Assembly: GCA_002352545.1 (NCBI GenBank)
Contig: DEIO01000009.1
Coordinates: 62,001 to 126,000, forward strand
DNA length: 64,000 bases
Direction: 5' to 3'
From: Patescibacteria group bacterium UBA2772
GTDB lineage: Bacteria > Patescibacteriota > Minisyncoccia > Moranbacterales > DUUL01
Below, in pieces: positions 1-9,163 of this stretch; position 1 is the stretch's first letter, and every line of letters starts with the position of its first letter. The notes under the pieces are model-generated. The model was given only the letters and a program-made list of their open reading frames with translations. It searched no databases and had not been told where the DNA came from. Made by a program: the position numbers and the translations under genes.

Positions 1-259
1 CAATCTTCTTTAAATACCTCTTCTTAGGTTTGTGCTTGACTGTTATAACCTTTTTAGCTCTAAGTTGGTCTACTATTTCTCCTTCAACTTTAGCATCTTT
101 CAACTCTTCGCCAATCTTCACATCTTTTTCATCACCCATAAACAATACTTCATCAAAAATGATTTTTGCTCCATTTTCGCCTTCGATCTTTTCAACGGTG
201 ATGATGTCGCCTTCTTCGATCTTATATTGTTTTCCACCTGTTTTTATAACTGCGATCAT
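1..259 (-). CDS. rplU: 50S ribosomal protein L21, 3' end cut by window edge
   Basis: Structural protein of the large ribosomal subunit that binds 23S rRNA. The minus-strand reading begins MIAVIKTGGKQYKIEEGD, the highly conserved L21 N-terminus, and continues through VDQLRAKKVITVKHKPKK to the window edge. About 86 residues are present; the family is usually near 103, so only the last few are missing. The start at 259 is preferred because it gives the canonical M-x-AVIKTGGKQY; another ATG lies two codons upstream at 265. A promoter lies at 336-364. rpmA would be the expected downstream partner but lies outside the window. Confidence 0.93.
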   Translation of the reverse strand, partial: MIAVIKTGGKQYKIEEGDIITVEKIEGENGAKIIFDEVLFMGDEKDVKIGEELKDAKVEGEIVDQLRAKKVITVKHKPKKRYLKKI

Positions 260-335
260 TTGCATCAAAACAAAAAATTAAACTTATCATTAGCTAATTT
301 CAAAACAAAACTAGCCCCTTTGGGAAACTTTGTCC

Positions 336-364
336 ATACTAACAAGGAAATTTAGATTAGTCAA
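336..364 (-). promoter_or_regulatory. sigma70-type promoter for rplU
   Basis: On the minus strand TTGACT is followed by 17 nt and TAGTAT. The predicted start leaves a leader of about 70 nt before rplU, containing a short CTAGTTT/AAATTAG stem. A family-specific L21 leader cannot be asserted. Confidence 0.6.
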
Positions 365-395
365 CTTTAAGCTATAATTGAGAATTAATCGCAGC

Positions 396-3300
396 TTACT
401 CAAATCTTATTACCCCACCATTATAGACATTTTTCACTTGCTCCTTATTTAGAGCGTAGTTAAATATTTGCACATCATCAATAACACCTTTAAAATATCT
501 ATCCTTAGTGGAATCTTCATCCCAACCTAAACAAATTGGATCATTGTCTATTGGTAATGTAGCGGAATAAGCCTTAGTACCAAGCAGTTTTCCATCAGCA
601 TAAATCTTAATAAATGAACTATCATAAGTTGCTATTAGATGAACCCACTGACCAACTCTGTCAGCATAATCATAATCAACAGTTAATCTTTCAATACCAT
701 TATTCAATACAAATTCAAGTTGACCATCTCCAGAATCCCAATAAAAACCATAGGCCTGACTATCATACTGTCCTTTTGTTAACACAGTTCTAAGATATGC
801 ATCGAACCCACTAACAGTTGCGGGTTTTACCCAAACAGATATTGATATATTACTATCAATATCGAAAACGGAGTTAGTTGTATCTGGAATTTTTACATAA
901 TCATTAACAAAGTCAAAATCTAGAGCTTTCCCGAATTTTCCATTTGTCCAATCTACATCCTCATCCATATTCATCATCGTACCATCATTTCCATTCCCAC
1001 TCTCATCATGAACGACTATGCCATTCCCCTCATCCATTTTCCAATGTGCGAATGGTTTACCTTTATTATAATCCCAAGCAATTTGGGATGGAGTGCGAGT
1101 GTAATTATAAATTAGAACATTATCTATTTTACCATCAAAAAACTCTCCTCCATTGCTTCCAATAAGAGCGTTGGAATTATTAGAAACAATTGGAACAGTA
1201 TATGTATTAGTAGCATTCAAAATTCCATTAATATATAAATTTGCATTTATCCCATCATATATTCCTACAATGTGATACCATTCATTATCTTGCAAAACAC
1301 TACTGGTAACAAAATTATTCTTAATTCTTGTGTAAAATTCAACTCTATCATTAGTATTTATTCTCATCCCATAACCCTGATTATCCCACCAACCAGAAGT
1401 TTTCCAAATAATCCACCCTCTGTTCATACCAGAGACAATAGGTTTAATCCAAGCTTCTAATGTTATGTTATTCCCAGTAATATCCAAACTGGAATCATTT
1501 CCGATATTAATATAATCATCCGTTCCATCAAACTCAAGTGCACTTCCATACTTTCCTCTCACCCAATCAGTATTGGAATCCATTCTAGTTAATGTTCCAT
1601 CATTTCCATTTCCACTTTTATCATATGCGGTTGTACCAGACTTTTCATCAAAATCTAACTCTAGAACTGGTGCGTCACAAGTATCCGTATCTCCTGGTAC
1701 GCAATATTTTGTTAATGCTCCTGTCACTGTGGTACCGTTATTATTAGCAGTAGTATTTTCTCCACCAAGCGACATCGCTTTCCCGCCATTATATTCATAT
1801 TTGATTTTATCCTCAGAAATTACATAGTTCCAGATTTTAATCTCATCCATTAATCCATTGTAATTCCATAGCCCACCTGAGCTTGTATCTCCAATAACAA
1901 AATCATACGCTACATCTGAATCCCTCGTCCCGGCTGCATCAGATTTAGTGCCATAAGAGGTCTCTATTCCATTTTTGTAAATATGAACTCCATCAGCGCT
2001 ACCCGTGCCATCTGTAGTAAGCGTATAATAATTCCAAGTATCTCTTTCTAAGAATCCTCCTTCTGTTACTATTGATAAATTCGAAGTATCATAATGCCTT
2101 ATAAACATCAAAACACCACTATTCGAAGAACCATCAGTAATTAATTGCCATCCATGACCCCCTGAATAAAAAACGCCCTTGGCAAAAAAAGCAGTAGAGT
2201 AGTAATTGCCAGCTAAGTTCGCCCAGAAAGAAAGCGAGAATGCATCTAGATTCTCAAGCGCAGCTGAATTTGGTGTTATGATTTTATCATCTGTTCCATC
2301 AAGCTCTATCATTCCACCAATCTTTCCACCCTTTTTCCACATTGAAGCGACTGTAGTATTTGTTCCACCAGTACTTGGTGTTAACACTCCATCATTACCG
2401 TGCGTACTTTCATCGTATGCCACCCCTCCTTGCCCTTCATCAAACGACAAATGCAAAATTGGTGACTTACCGGCAGGGTTACCAGTACTCATGTCTTCTA
2501 ATATTTGTTTTTGTGTACGAGCGTAGTTGTAAATTTTTACATCGTCTAATTTTCCATCAAAATCTTCTGTTCTTTGAACTGCGGTTCCAATCATAATCCC
2601 TACTTCATCTTCATACTCAATATTTCCTGTTTGAGCCCAACTACCTACTGATACTCCATCACGATATAACATCTCCGTTTCTCCGTCATAAGTATATGAA
2701 AGAAAATACCATTTATTCATATCCCAGGTTGTAGAAACACTCCTTTCTACACCTCCAGGAATCATATTTCTAATTTTATAATTTTGAGAGTTTTGATTAT
2801 CCACTTTCCAATATGAACTATCTGTCATATTCACATCCCCATCCCAACCAGACATTATACTGTGCTCATCGCTAGCAGTCTCTAGATATATCCAGGATTC
2901 CAATGTTATTCCAGCAGCTTTACTGAAATTTAAAGAAGAATCTTTTGGGGTTTCAATATAATCTATTGTATTATCTTGGAAATGAAGTCCATTTCCGTAT
3001 TTTCCTCTTGTCCAAGTTGGTGAGTTGTGAAAAGTCGCATTGTTTTCATATCCACTCTTATCATATGCAACAGTTCCTTCTTTTTCATCTAGCTTTAGAT
3101 CGAGAACTGGACCTGGGGCGTATTCGTAGAGTTTTTTAACTTCGTTTGGAGAAAGTGCTCGATTGTAAACGCGGACTTCGTCAATTTGTCCATTGAAATT
3201 ATTAAATTGATCAATTTTACCGATATAATTAGTTCCTGAAGTATCCAAGATACTACTAATTGAAGAATCGGAGCCACTCAAAACCCCATCTACATATAAT

Positions 3301-5912
3301 TTGTGAATTTCACCATCATATGTATTCGAAATATGACGCCAACCACTTCCAGCCTCCATAACTTCTTCTGCAATAATTGTTGTTTTATTACCATTATTAT
3401 CCTCAAATTGACAAGTAATTTGACTATCAGTTGAAGACGAATAACACCAATGCTTTCTATGTAAATCAGAGCCTAGACCTAATATACCAGCATTGGTATT
3501 TTCACTATTCACCTTTACCCAAAAAGAGGAAGAGGCTGCTGAAACATTGTTCAAAATCGTGCTAGCGCCCAAATCAACATAATCCCCAACCCCATCAAAC
3601 ATTCCACCGCCTCCATATTTACCTCCCTGTATCATAGCATCACCAGCAGAAGTCCCATGGTTCCCATTTCCAGAAATATCAATCACTTCTCCGTTTGTAC
3701 CATTCCAATTTGCCTCATCCATTCTCCAATGTCCAACCAAACCATCACTCATCCATTTATCAGATTCGCCTCCGAAGGAAACGTTTGTACCTTTTTTTGT
3801 ACTAGCCCCAGCAAGCCCAGCGTTATAATCTTGTTTGATTTGATCCTCGCTACGGACATAATTGTAAATTTTGACCTCATCAATAGAACCATCTAATTTC
3901 ATATTATCAGCACCATCCCCAATTAAAAAAGGGGTATCTGTATTTGTAAAATCTGTTGCCACATTTATCACCTTAGAACTATCAAGCTTTCCATTTACCC
4001 ATATTTCCATTTTGTTTCCAGACAAAAAAGTAGCTACTACATAATACCAAGTGTTTGCAGAAAAATTAGTAACTGAAAGCATCTTGTTGTTTAGATCAAA
4101 AGAAGAATTATTCTCTTGAACATTCCATACTAAAGCACTGCCATCATCTATCAATCCATTATTGGCATTCCCTAATCCAAGAAAAAATTCCCTCTTATTA
4201 TTAGCCGCATCATATTTTGACACAATCCCTTTTCTTGTTTCTGATGATTCCCCGTTAACTGGGACCTTATCAAATCTAACCCAGGCTGCTACTGTAATCT
4301 TGTCTTGTGTTAAATTAATATCACCAATATCAATATAGTCGTCTACACCATCAAACTCTAAACATTTTCCACTCACACATCCGCTCTTGTCTTTCCACGT
4401 TGCTCCTGAAATTGTTCCGTCGTTTCCTCCAAAACCTTCATCATGCGCGGTTGTGCCATAACCTTCATCAAAGCTCCAATAACCAATTGGATTCCCGGGA
4501 CTTTCCTGCTGAGTGCTGATTGCAAAAAAAGTTGAAGGATCGTCTTGATTATTATATTCAGTTTCGATCCAATCCGCCGAACGAACAGAAGTAGAAATTT
4601 TAACTTCATCTAATATACCGTTGTGTTCATCTATATCGTACCCTTGTCCTTTTAAAGACAAAAAAGCATTTGCTCCAGAAGTATCAATATCAGACAATTG
4701 TCCATTTATTGACCCATCTAAAACACCATTGAGATAAACCTTTAGAGTTCCTCCTTCTCGCGTCCCTGTCACAAAAAACCATTCCCCGGAACCTAACGTG
4801 GAGCCACCCAGAACACTAAGATCATTACTGTCTGAATCCCTAGAGTACAATCCGATAACATTATTGTTCGTGATCCTAAAAGACATTAAAGAGGTTATAG
4901 AAGTTGATCTTTTCGCATAAATTACATTCCACAAATTGGTTTCATCTCGTCTTATCCAAGCCGATGCAGTGAAGTTTCCCACTCCAATATCTAAAGAATC
5001 TTTGTCCCCAAATCCCACGTTGTCATCATTTCCATCAAAATCAAGACCTTCGGCTATTTTAGAATTTACAAGATTCGCTAATATCATCGTCCCCGCAGAA
5101 GTTCCATCATTGTTATTTATAGTTGAATCCAAAATTTGCGGTGCGGTTCCACTCGGATCCTCGTTCATATGTTGCACCATCACAAAATCATCATCCCAAA
5201 CATTTTCCGCATCTTGCTGTGAAGATGCTGTGAAATTTCCATAGTACATTTCAATTTTTGTATCAATTGAAGAAGAAAGTATGGGAATTTTCACCCAAGC
5301 TATTAAAGTTCCTGTTGCACTGTCATAACTTTCAATTTCATGGAAAAGTTTTTTATTAGTTAGAACAAAAGCAATGTCATCACCATCTTCTTGTGTTTTG
5401 GCAATCAAGTCTGAATCAATAAAAGAAACTAGCACTGGGAAATCAGTTAGATCGCCTGTAACTTTTGTGTGATCAATTTCCAAAACTTTACGATAATCCC
5501 ATTCATCACTCCACCAAGTTGCTTTTGCTTCTTGAGCACCTCTATTAAAAACAAAAAGAAAAGTTCCACCAACAATTATCAAAAGAAACACAAAAGACCC
5601 AAAGGCACTCACAAATGGATGGCAAGTCCAAAACTTTTTATTGAATTTTTTAAAATATGATTTGAAAGATTTCCACTCTTTTGCTACAAAAAGAGTTTTC
5701 CAAAAAGCATAGAAAGGAGAAATTGGATTTCTTTTTATTAGGAATTTCAAAACAGCTATGACTTGATTTTCATAGAATTCCCAAGTTAGTAATTTTTTGA
5801 GTTTTTTTATTCTCAAAAATGTGGAGAACTTGCCTGCGTACCTAAAGACAATTACAATTATTTTTTTGCAATATTTAGAAAGTAAATTGTTTTTGGTTTT
5901 GTTTAGTTTCAA
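396..5912 (-). CDS. giant membrane-anchored surface protein: DUF2341 plus seven LamG-like domains
   Basis: Predicted cell-surface protein of 1838 residues. A basic, cytoplasmic-looking N-terminus of about 100 residues precedes one hydrophobic segment (about 101-123). A DUF2341-type domain follows (about 132-230, starting near WWSDEWDYRKV). Seven concanavalin/LamG-like beta-sandwich units fill the rest. Each begins near a GKYG..LEFDG.DDYI motif and ends near G.IDEVKIYNYARS..QI. Such domains usually bind carbohydrate or surface ligands in adhesins; the ligand is unknown. The only usable start upstream of the membrane segment is TTG at 5912, since no ATG occurs in frame there, so the exact N-terminus is uncertain. 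There is no sortase or other C-terminal anchor, so anchoring is probably by the N-terminal helix. It is divergent from the gene at 6075. Confidence 0.85.
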   Translation of the reverse strand: MKLNKTKNNLLSKYCKKIIVIVFRYAGKFSTFLRIKKLKKLLTWEFYENQVIAVLKFLIKRNPISPFYAFWKTLFVAKEWKSFKSYFKKFNKKFWTCHPFVSAFGSFVFLLIIVGGTFLFVFNRGAQEAKATWWSDEWDYRKVLEIDHTKVTGDLTDFPVLVSFIDSDLIAKTQEDGDDIAFVLTNKKLFHEIESYDSATGTLIAWVKIPILSSSIDTKIEMYYGNFTASSQQDAENVWDDDFVMVQHMNEDPSGTAPQILDSTINNNDGTSAGTMILANLVNSKIAEGLDFDGNDDNVGFGDKDSLDIGVGNFTASAWIRRDETNLWNVIYAKRSTSITSLMSFRITNNNVIGLYSRDSDSNDLSVLGGSTLGSGEWFFVTGTREGGTLKVYLNGVLDGSINGQLSDIDTSGANAFLSLKGQGYDIDEHNGILDEVKISTSVRSADWIETEYNNQDDPSTFFAISTQQESPGNPIGYWSFDEGYGTTAHDEGFGGNDGTISGATWKDKSGCVSGKCLEFDGVDDYIDIGDINLTQDKITVAAWVRFDKVPVNGESSETRKGIVSKYDAANNKREFFLGLGNANNGLIDDGSALVWNVQENNSSFDLNNKMLSVTNFSANTWYYVVATFLSGNKMEIWVNGKLDSSKVINVATDFTNTDTPFLIGDGADNMKLDGSIDEVKIYNYVRSEDQIKQDYNAGLAGASTKKGTNVSFGGESDKWMSDGLVGHWRMDEANWNGTNGEVIDISGNGNHGTSAGDAMIQGGKYGGGGMFDGVGDYVDLGASTILNNVSAASSSFWVKVNSENTNAGILGLGSDLHRKHWCYSSSTDSQITCQFEDNNGNKTTIIAEEVMEAGSGWRHISNTYDGEIHKLYVDGVLSGSDSSISSILDTSGTNYIGKIDQFNNFNGQIDEVRVYNRALSPNEVKKLYEYAPGPVLDLKLDEKEGTVAYDKSGYENNATFHNSPTWTRGKYGNGLHFQDNTIDYIETPKDSSLNFSKAAGITLESWIYLETASDEHSIMSGWDGDVNMTDSSYWKVDNQNSQNYKIRNMIPGGVERSVSTTWDMNKWYFLSYTYDGETEMLYRDGVSVGSWAQTGNIEYEDEVGIMIGTAVQRTEDFDGKLDDVKIYNYARTQKQILEDMSTGNPAGKSPILHLSFDEGQGGVAYDESTHGNDGVLTPSTGGTNTTVASMWKKGGKIGGMIELDGTDDKIITPNSAALENLDAFSLSFWANLAGNYYSTAFFAKGVFYSGGHGWQLITDGSSNSGVLMFIRHYDTSNLSIVTEGGFLERDTWNYYTLTTDGTGSADGVHIYKNGIETSYGTKSDAAGTRDSDVAYDFVIGDTSSGGLWNYNGLMDEIKIWNYVISEDKIKYEYNGGKAMSLGGENTTANNNGTTVTGALTKYCVPGDTDTCDAPVLELDFDEKSGTTAYDKSGNGNDGTLTRMDSNTDWVRGKYGSALEFDGTDDYINIGNDSSLDITGNNITLEAWIKPIVSGMNRGWIIWKTSGWWDNQGYGMRINTNDRVEFYTRIKNNFVTSSVLQDNEWYHIVGIYDGINANLYINGILNATNTYTVPIVSNNSNALIGSNGGEFFDGKIDNVLIYNYTRTPSQIAWDYNKGKPFAHWKMDEGNGIVVHDESGNGNDGTMMNMDEDVDWTNGKFGKALDFDFVNDYVKIPDTTNSVFDIDSNISISVWVKPATVSGFDAYLRTVLTKGQYDSQAYGFYWDSGDGQLEFVLNNGIERLTVDYDYADRVGQWVHLIATYDSSFIKIYADGKLLGTKAYSATLPIDNDPICLGWDEDSTKDRYFKGVIDDVQIFNYALNKEQVKNVYNGGVIRFE

Positions 5913-5991
5913 TTTTTCTGTTAATTAAATTTAAGTGTTGCACTATTTCAGATTCTATTAAAAACCAAAACCACAACAAGATAGATTGCTC

Positions 5992-6020
5992 TTGTATCAT
6001 TATATAATAAAACTTATAAT
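5992..6020 (+). promoter_or_regulatory. promoter for the GT-C gene at 6075
   Basis: TTGTAT, 17 nt, TATAAT on the plus strand, with the -10 box about 54 nt before the ATG at 6075. It lies in the 162-nt divergent region between the LamG gene and the glycosyltransferase gene. Confidence 0.55.
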
Positions 6021-6074
6021 AAGGCTATCCAAAAAGCTCTAATAAAAACCTTTTAAAAGGATACTAAACATACT

Positions 6075-7814
6075 ATGAAAAAAACCTCTCTTACACCATT
6101 TGAACTATTCTCATTATCATGGATAAGCATCGCTCTTTTTGCTTTGATAATAGCACTGTTTGGCATTTTCTATGATTTGTTGATTATTGGATGGATTATT
6201 TTGCTTTTGATTTTTATTTTCGATTCAATTAAAAAACAACGATTCGTTCTGAAGCCCCACACTCAAAGAGAGATTTTGGTTTTTGCATTTATAACGTCCA
6301 TTGGAATTCTTCTTAGTGCATTCGTAACCCCAACAATTTTTGGAGGAAGAGACGAGGGATCACTTGCAACGAACGCAATACTACTAAGCAAAAATCACTC
6401 ATTGAATTATTCAAATGAAACAATCAATCAGTTTTTTAATATCTACGGACCTGGTAAGGCTTTGAATTTCCCTGGTTTTTTCTATACACAAGAAGGAACA
6501 TTACGAAGTCAATTTCTACCAGCATACCCTAGTTGGTTAGCCGTATTTCATTCACTTTTTGGTTATAATGGTTTGAAATTTGCAAATCTGTTACCGTTTA
6601 TCACTTTTATCTTTTCATTCTTTTTGATCTTACAAAAATTTTCTACTCGAAAAAACTCCCCATTTCTAGGAGTGTTATCGTTGATAACTCTCTTCCCTAT
6701 AACACTCTTTTATAAATTTACTTTAACAGAAACTTTTTTTGCTGCGCTAATTTGGTTCTCCATTCATTTTATAATTCGTCACTTAGAAGAGAAAAGCTTT
6801 CTAACTTTCCTACTTACCTTTATCCCTCTATTTATAACTCCTTTTTTAAGAATTGAATCTATCGGGTTTGGCTTTATGCTTTTGTTTATGCTTATTCTTT
6901 TAGATTTTGAAAGGATGAAATTGCCCAAATACAAATTGCTATTTGTATTATGCGGAATTGTAGCAGTATCTTCATTTATGATAAATGCTCACTTTTTTAC
7001 AGAAACAATTAAAAACTTTGCTAATATTTCTCCAATTGAAAACTTAAAGGATACAACTAAGCAGAAAGATTTTTCACTTATCCCAAAAGATTGGAGGAAT
7101 TTTTACATGTTAAAAATCTTGTTTAATTATAATATCCTACCTTTTATTATCTTAGGGGCATCCTTTATATTCGCTCTTTTTAGAAATAAAAATTGGAAGA
7201 TGTTAAGTCCCTTTATCTTCCTATCCCCATCCCTTATCTATCTTATAGATGCTAATATATCATTAGATCACCCATGGATGTTGAGAAGGTTTGTTTTTGC
7301 TATTATTCCAATTTCCCTTTTATACGGAATTCTTTTAATAGAAAGAACTGCTTCCACTAAAAGGTTGCCTTTATACATTGCTGGAATTCTAATACTGTTA
7401 AATCTGACATATGCGTTACCCTTTGCTACGTATTCACAAAACAAGGGTTTGCTAGAAAAAACAAGTCAATTAATGTCCGGATTTAATGAAAATGATTTAA
7501 TTCTAGTAAGTCAGAAGGCTTCAGGTGATGGTTGGTCACTTCTTTCCGAACCAACAAAAACAATTCTAGAAAAAAATGCCATTTATTTCTTCAATCAAAA
7601 TGACCTTGCAAAAATAGACGCCTCTAAGTTCGAGAATATCTATCTAGTGACTTCAGATGAAGAGTTACATCTTTATAACTCCTTAAGCAAAACAAAAATA
7701 AGAGACTACGCTCTCTCTAATACAATAGTCTCACCATCCAAAGACCCTCTATCTTCACCTGGCACAAAGAAGATAGATACCAAAGGAACTGTTTTCAAAA
7801 TAAACAAAAACTAG
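6075..7814 (+). CDS. polytopic GT-C type glycosyltransferase (PMT/ArnT-like)
   Basis: Integral membrane protein of 579 residues with roughly ten to twelve hydrophobic helices and a soluble C-terminal tail of about 110 residues. The first extracytoplasmic loop carries GGRDEGSLATNAILL. An acidic D-E pair in this position is the hallmark of dolichyl- or polyprenyl-phosphate-sugar transferases of the PMT/ArnT group, which move a sugar from a lipid carrier to a surface acceptor. The family assignment comes from topology and this motif; donor and acceptor are not visible. The nearby giant surface protein and the ManC and WecA-like genes elsewhere in the window make surface glycosylation a reasonable inference. 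dprA starts 11 nt downstream, so the two are probably co-transcribed. Confidence 0.7.
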   Translation: MKKTSLTPFELFSLSWISIALFALIIALFGIFYDLLIIGWIILLLIFIFDSIKKQRFVLKPHTQREILVFAFITSIGILLSAFVTPTIFGGRDEGSLATNAILLSKNHSLNYSNETINQFFNIYGPGKALNFPGFFYTQEGTLRSQFLPAYPSWLAVFHSLFGYNGLKFANLLPFITFIFSFFLILQKFSTRKNSPFLGVLSLITLFPITLFYKFTLTETFFAALIWFSIHFIIRHLEEKSFLTFLLTFIPLFITPFLRIESIGFGFMLLFMLILLDFERMKLPKYKLLFVLCGIVAVSSFMINAHFFTETIKNFANISPIENLKDTTKQKDFSLIPKDWRNFYMLKILFNYNILPFIILGASFIFALFRNKNWKMLSPFIFLSPSLIYLIDANISLDHPWMLRRFVFAIIPISLLYGILLIERTASTKRLPLYIAGILILLNLTYALPFATYSQNKGLLEKTSQLMSGFNENDLILVSQKASGDGWSLLSEPTKTILEKNAIYFFNQNDLAKIDASKFENIYLVTSDEELHLYNSLSKTKIRDYALSNTIVSPSKDPLSSPGTKKIDTKGTVFKINKN

Positions 7815-7825
7815 ACTATGCACTT

Positions 7826-8926
7826 ATGAATAAGTCTGAGACAGAAAGATTATACACTCTCGGTTTCAGTTTTATTCCATCAATTGGCCCTAAAAAGTTT
7901 GAAATGATGGAACTGTTTTTTGACTCGCTTGAACATGCTTGGTTTGCAAATAAGAAAACTTTACTTCTTTCTGGCATAGGAGAAAGAGCGGCTAATTCAA
8001 TTATTGAAAATCGACAAGATATTTCCCCAAAAAAAGAACTTAATTTACTTAAAAAGAAAAAAATCTTTTTTATCACAAAAAATGATACTTATTTTCCTGT
8101 CCTACTAAAAGAGATTCACTCACCTCCTTTTTTACTTTTCTACACCGGAAATGTCGAAATTTTAAATAAAAAAATAATAGCCTTGGTAGGACCTCGTTTA
8201 CCATCACATTATGGGAAGAGCGTTGCGATAAAATTTGCAGACGAACTTTCTAACGCTGGAATCATTATTGCAAGTGGAATGGCTCAGGGAATTGATTCTA
8301 TTGCACATAGAGTTTGCTATGAAAATAACAGACCAACAATAGCAGTGTTGGGTTGTGGCATTGAAAATGCTAAACAAAAAATTTCAGACAAAAAACAGAT
8401 TGCTTCCATCATTTCAAATGAAGGCATTGTTTTGTCTGAATATCCTCCGTTAACTAAATCAGCAAAGTATACTTTCCCCGCAAGAAATAGAATTGTCAGT
8501 GGTCTTTCATTAGGAACTATTGTTGCTGAGGCCGGCGAAAGAAGCGGAACACTTATAACAGCAAGATTATCATTAGAGCAAAACAGGGAGCTTTTTGTAA
8601 TTCCAGGAAATATTTTCTCAAAACAATCAATAGGAACAAATCAATTATTAAAAAAAGGGGCTATGCCAACAACTTGTATAGAAGATATTTTTACCTCTCT
8701 TAATTTTGTATATAATTCAAAAAAGGAAAATCCATCTGATTGCAAATCCTTTACTGATAAAAATGAAGAACTTATTTATAAAACACTTTCATTAGAACCA
8801 ATTCATATTGATGTTTTAGCAAGGAAAACAAACCTTGCTCATTCAGAACTCTTATCGAAACTTTCCATATTAGAACTTAACAGTTTAGTGCAAAATATTG
8901 GTGGTGGAATGTTTATAAAAAAATAG
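7826..8926 (+). CDS. dprA: DNA processing protein DprA
   Basis: DprA/Smf loads RecA on incoming single-stranded DNA during natural transformation. This 366-residue protein has the expected order. An N-terminal helix-hairpin-helix-like part (FIPSIGPKKFEMM) is followed by the Rossmann-like DprA core, with IALVGPRLPSHYGK, GIIIASGMAQGIDSIAHR, TIAVLGCG, SEYPP and FPARNRIVSGLS. A C-terminal winged-helix DML1-like segment closes it (about 310-366). The S-G-M-A-x-G-I-D and F-x-x-R-N-R signatures are intact. Patescibacteria commonly keep the competence genes, consistent with DNA uptake as a nucleotide or gene source. A second ATG lies 8 nt upstream out of frame. Confidence 0.93.
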   Translation: MNKSETERLYTLGFSFIPSIGPKKFEMMELFFDSLEHAWFANKKTLLLSGIGERAANSIIENRQDISPKKELNLLKKKKIFFITKNDTYFPVLLKEIHSPPFLLFYTGNVEILNKKIIALVGPRLPSHYGKSVAIKFADELSNAGIIIASGMAQGIDSIAHRVCYENNRPTIAVLGCGIENAKQKISDKKQIASIISNEGIVLSEYPPLTKSAKYTFPARNRIVSGLSLGTIVAEAGERSGTLITARLSLEQNRELFVIPGNIFSKQSIGTNQLLKKGAMPTTCIEDIFTSLNFVYNSKKENPSDCKSFTDKNEELIYKTLSLEPIHIDVLARKTNLAHSELLSKLSILELNSLVQNIGGGMFIKK

Positions 8927-9163
8927 CTTTCTATAAAATAGAACCTGCTGAAGTCAGATGATTTTTTTGACTTTTTGTAAAAACTCTTTACTATCTAAAT
9001 TAGTTGTGTTATTTATAGACTTTGATCTTTTGTATATTACACTCAGCGTTTAATGCCGACAATAAAGGATAAACTTAAATTTAGTGTTAAGTGTTTTTAT
9101 ATTACACTATCCTAAAAACTCTATGCTATTACATACCAAATATATCTACCTAAATATCATCCT

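Noticed and set aside
944..5660. Several plus-strand ORFs of 60-106 codons inside the LamG gene
   Set aside because: They are antisense to a long, well-supported coding frame and show low-complexity Ser/Pro/Phe composition typical of shadow frames.
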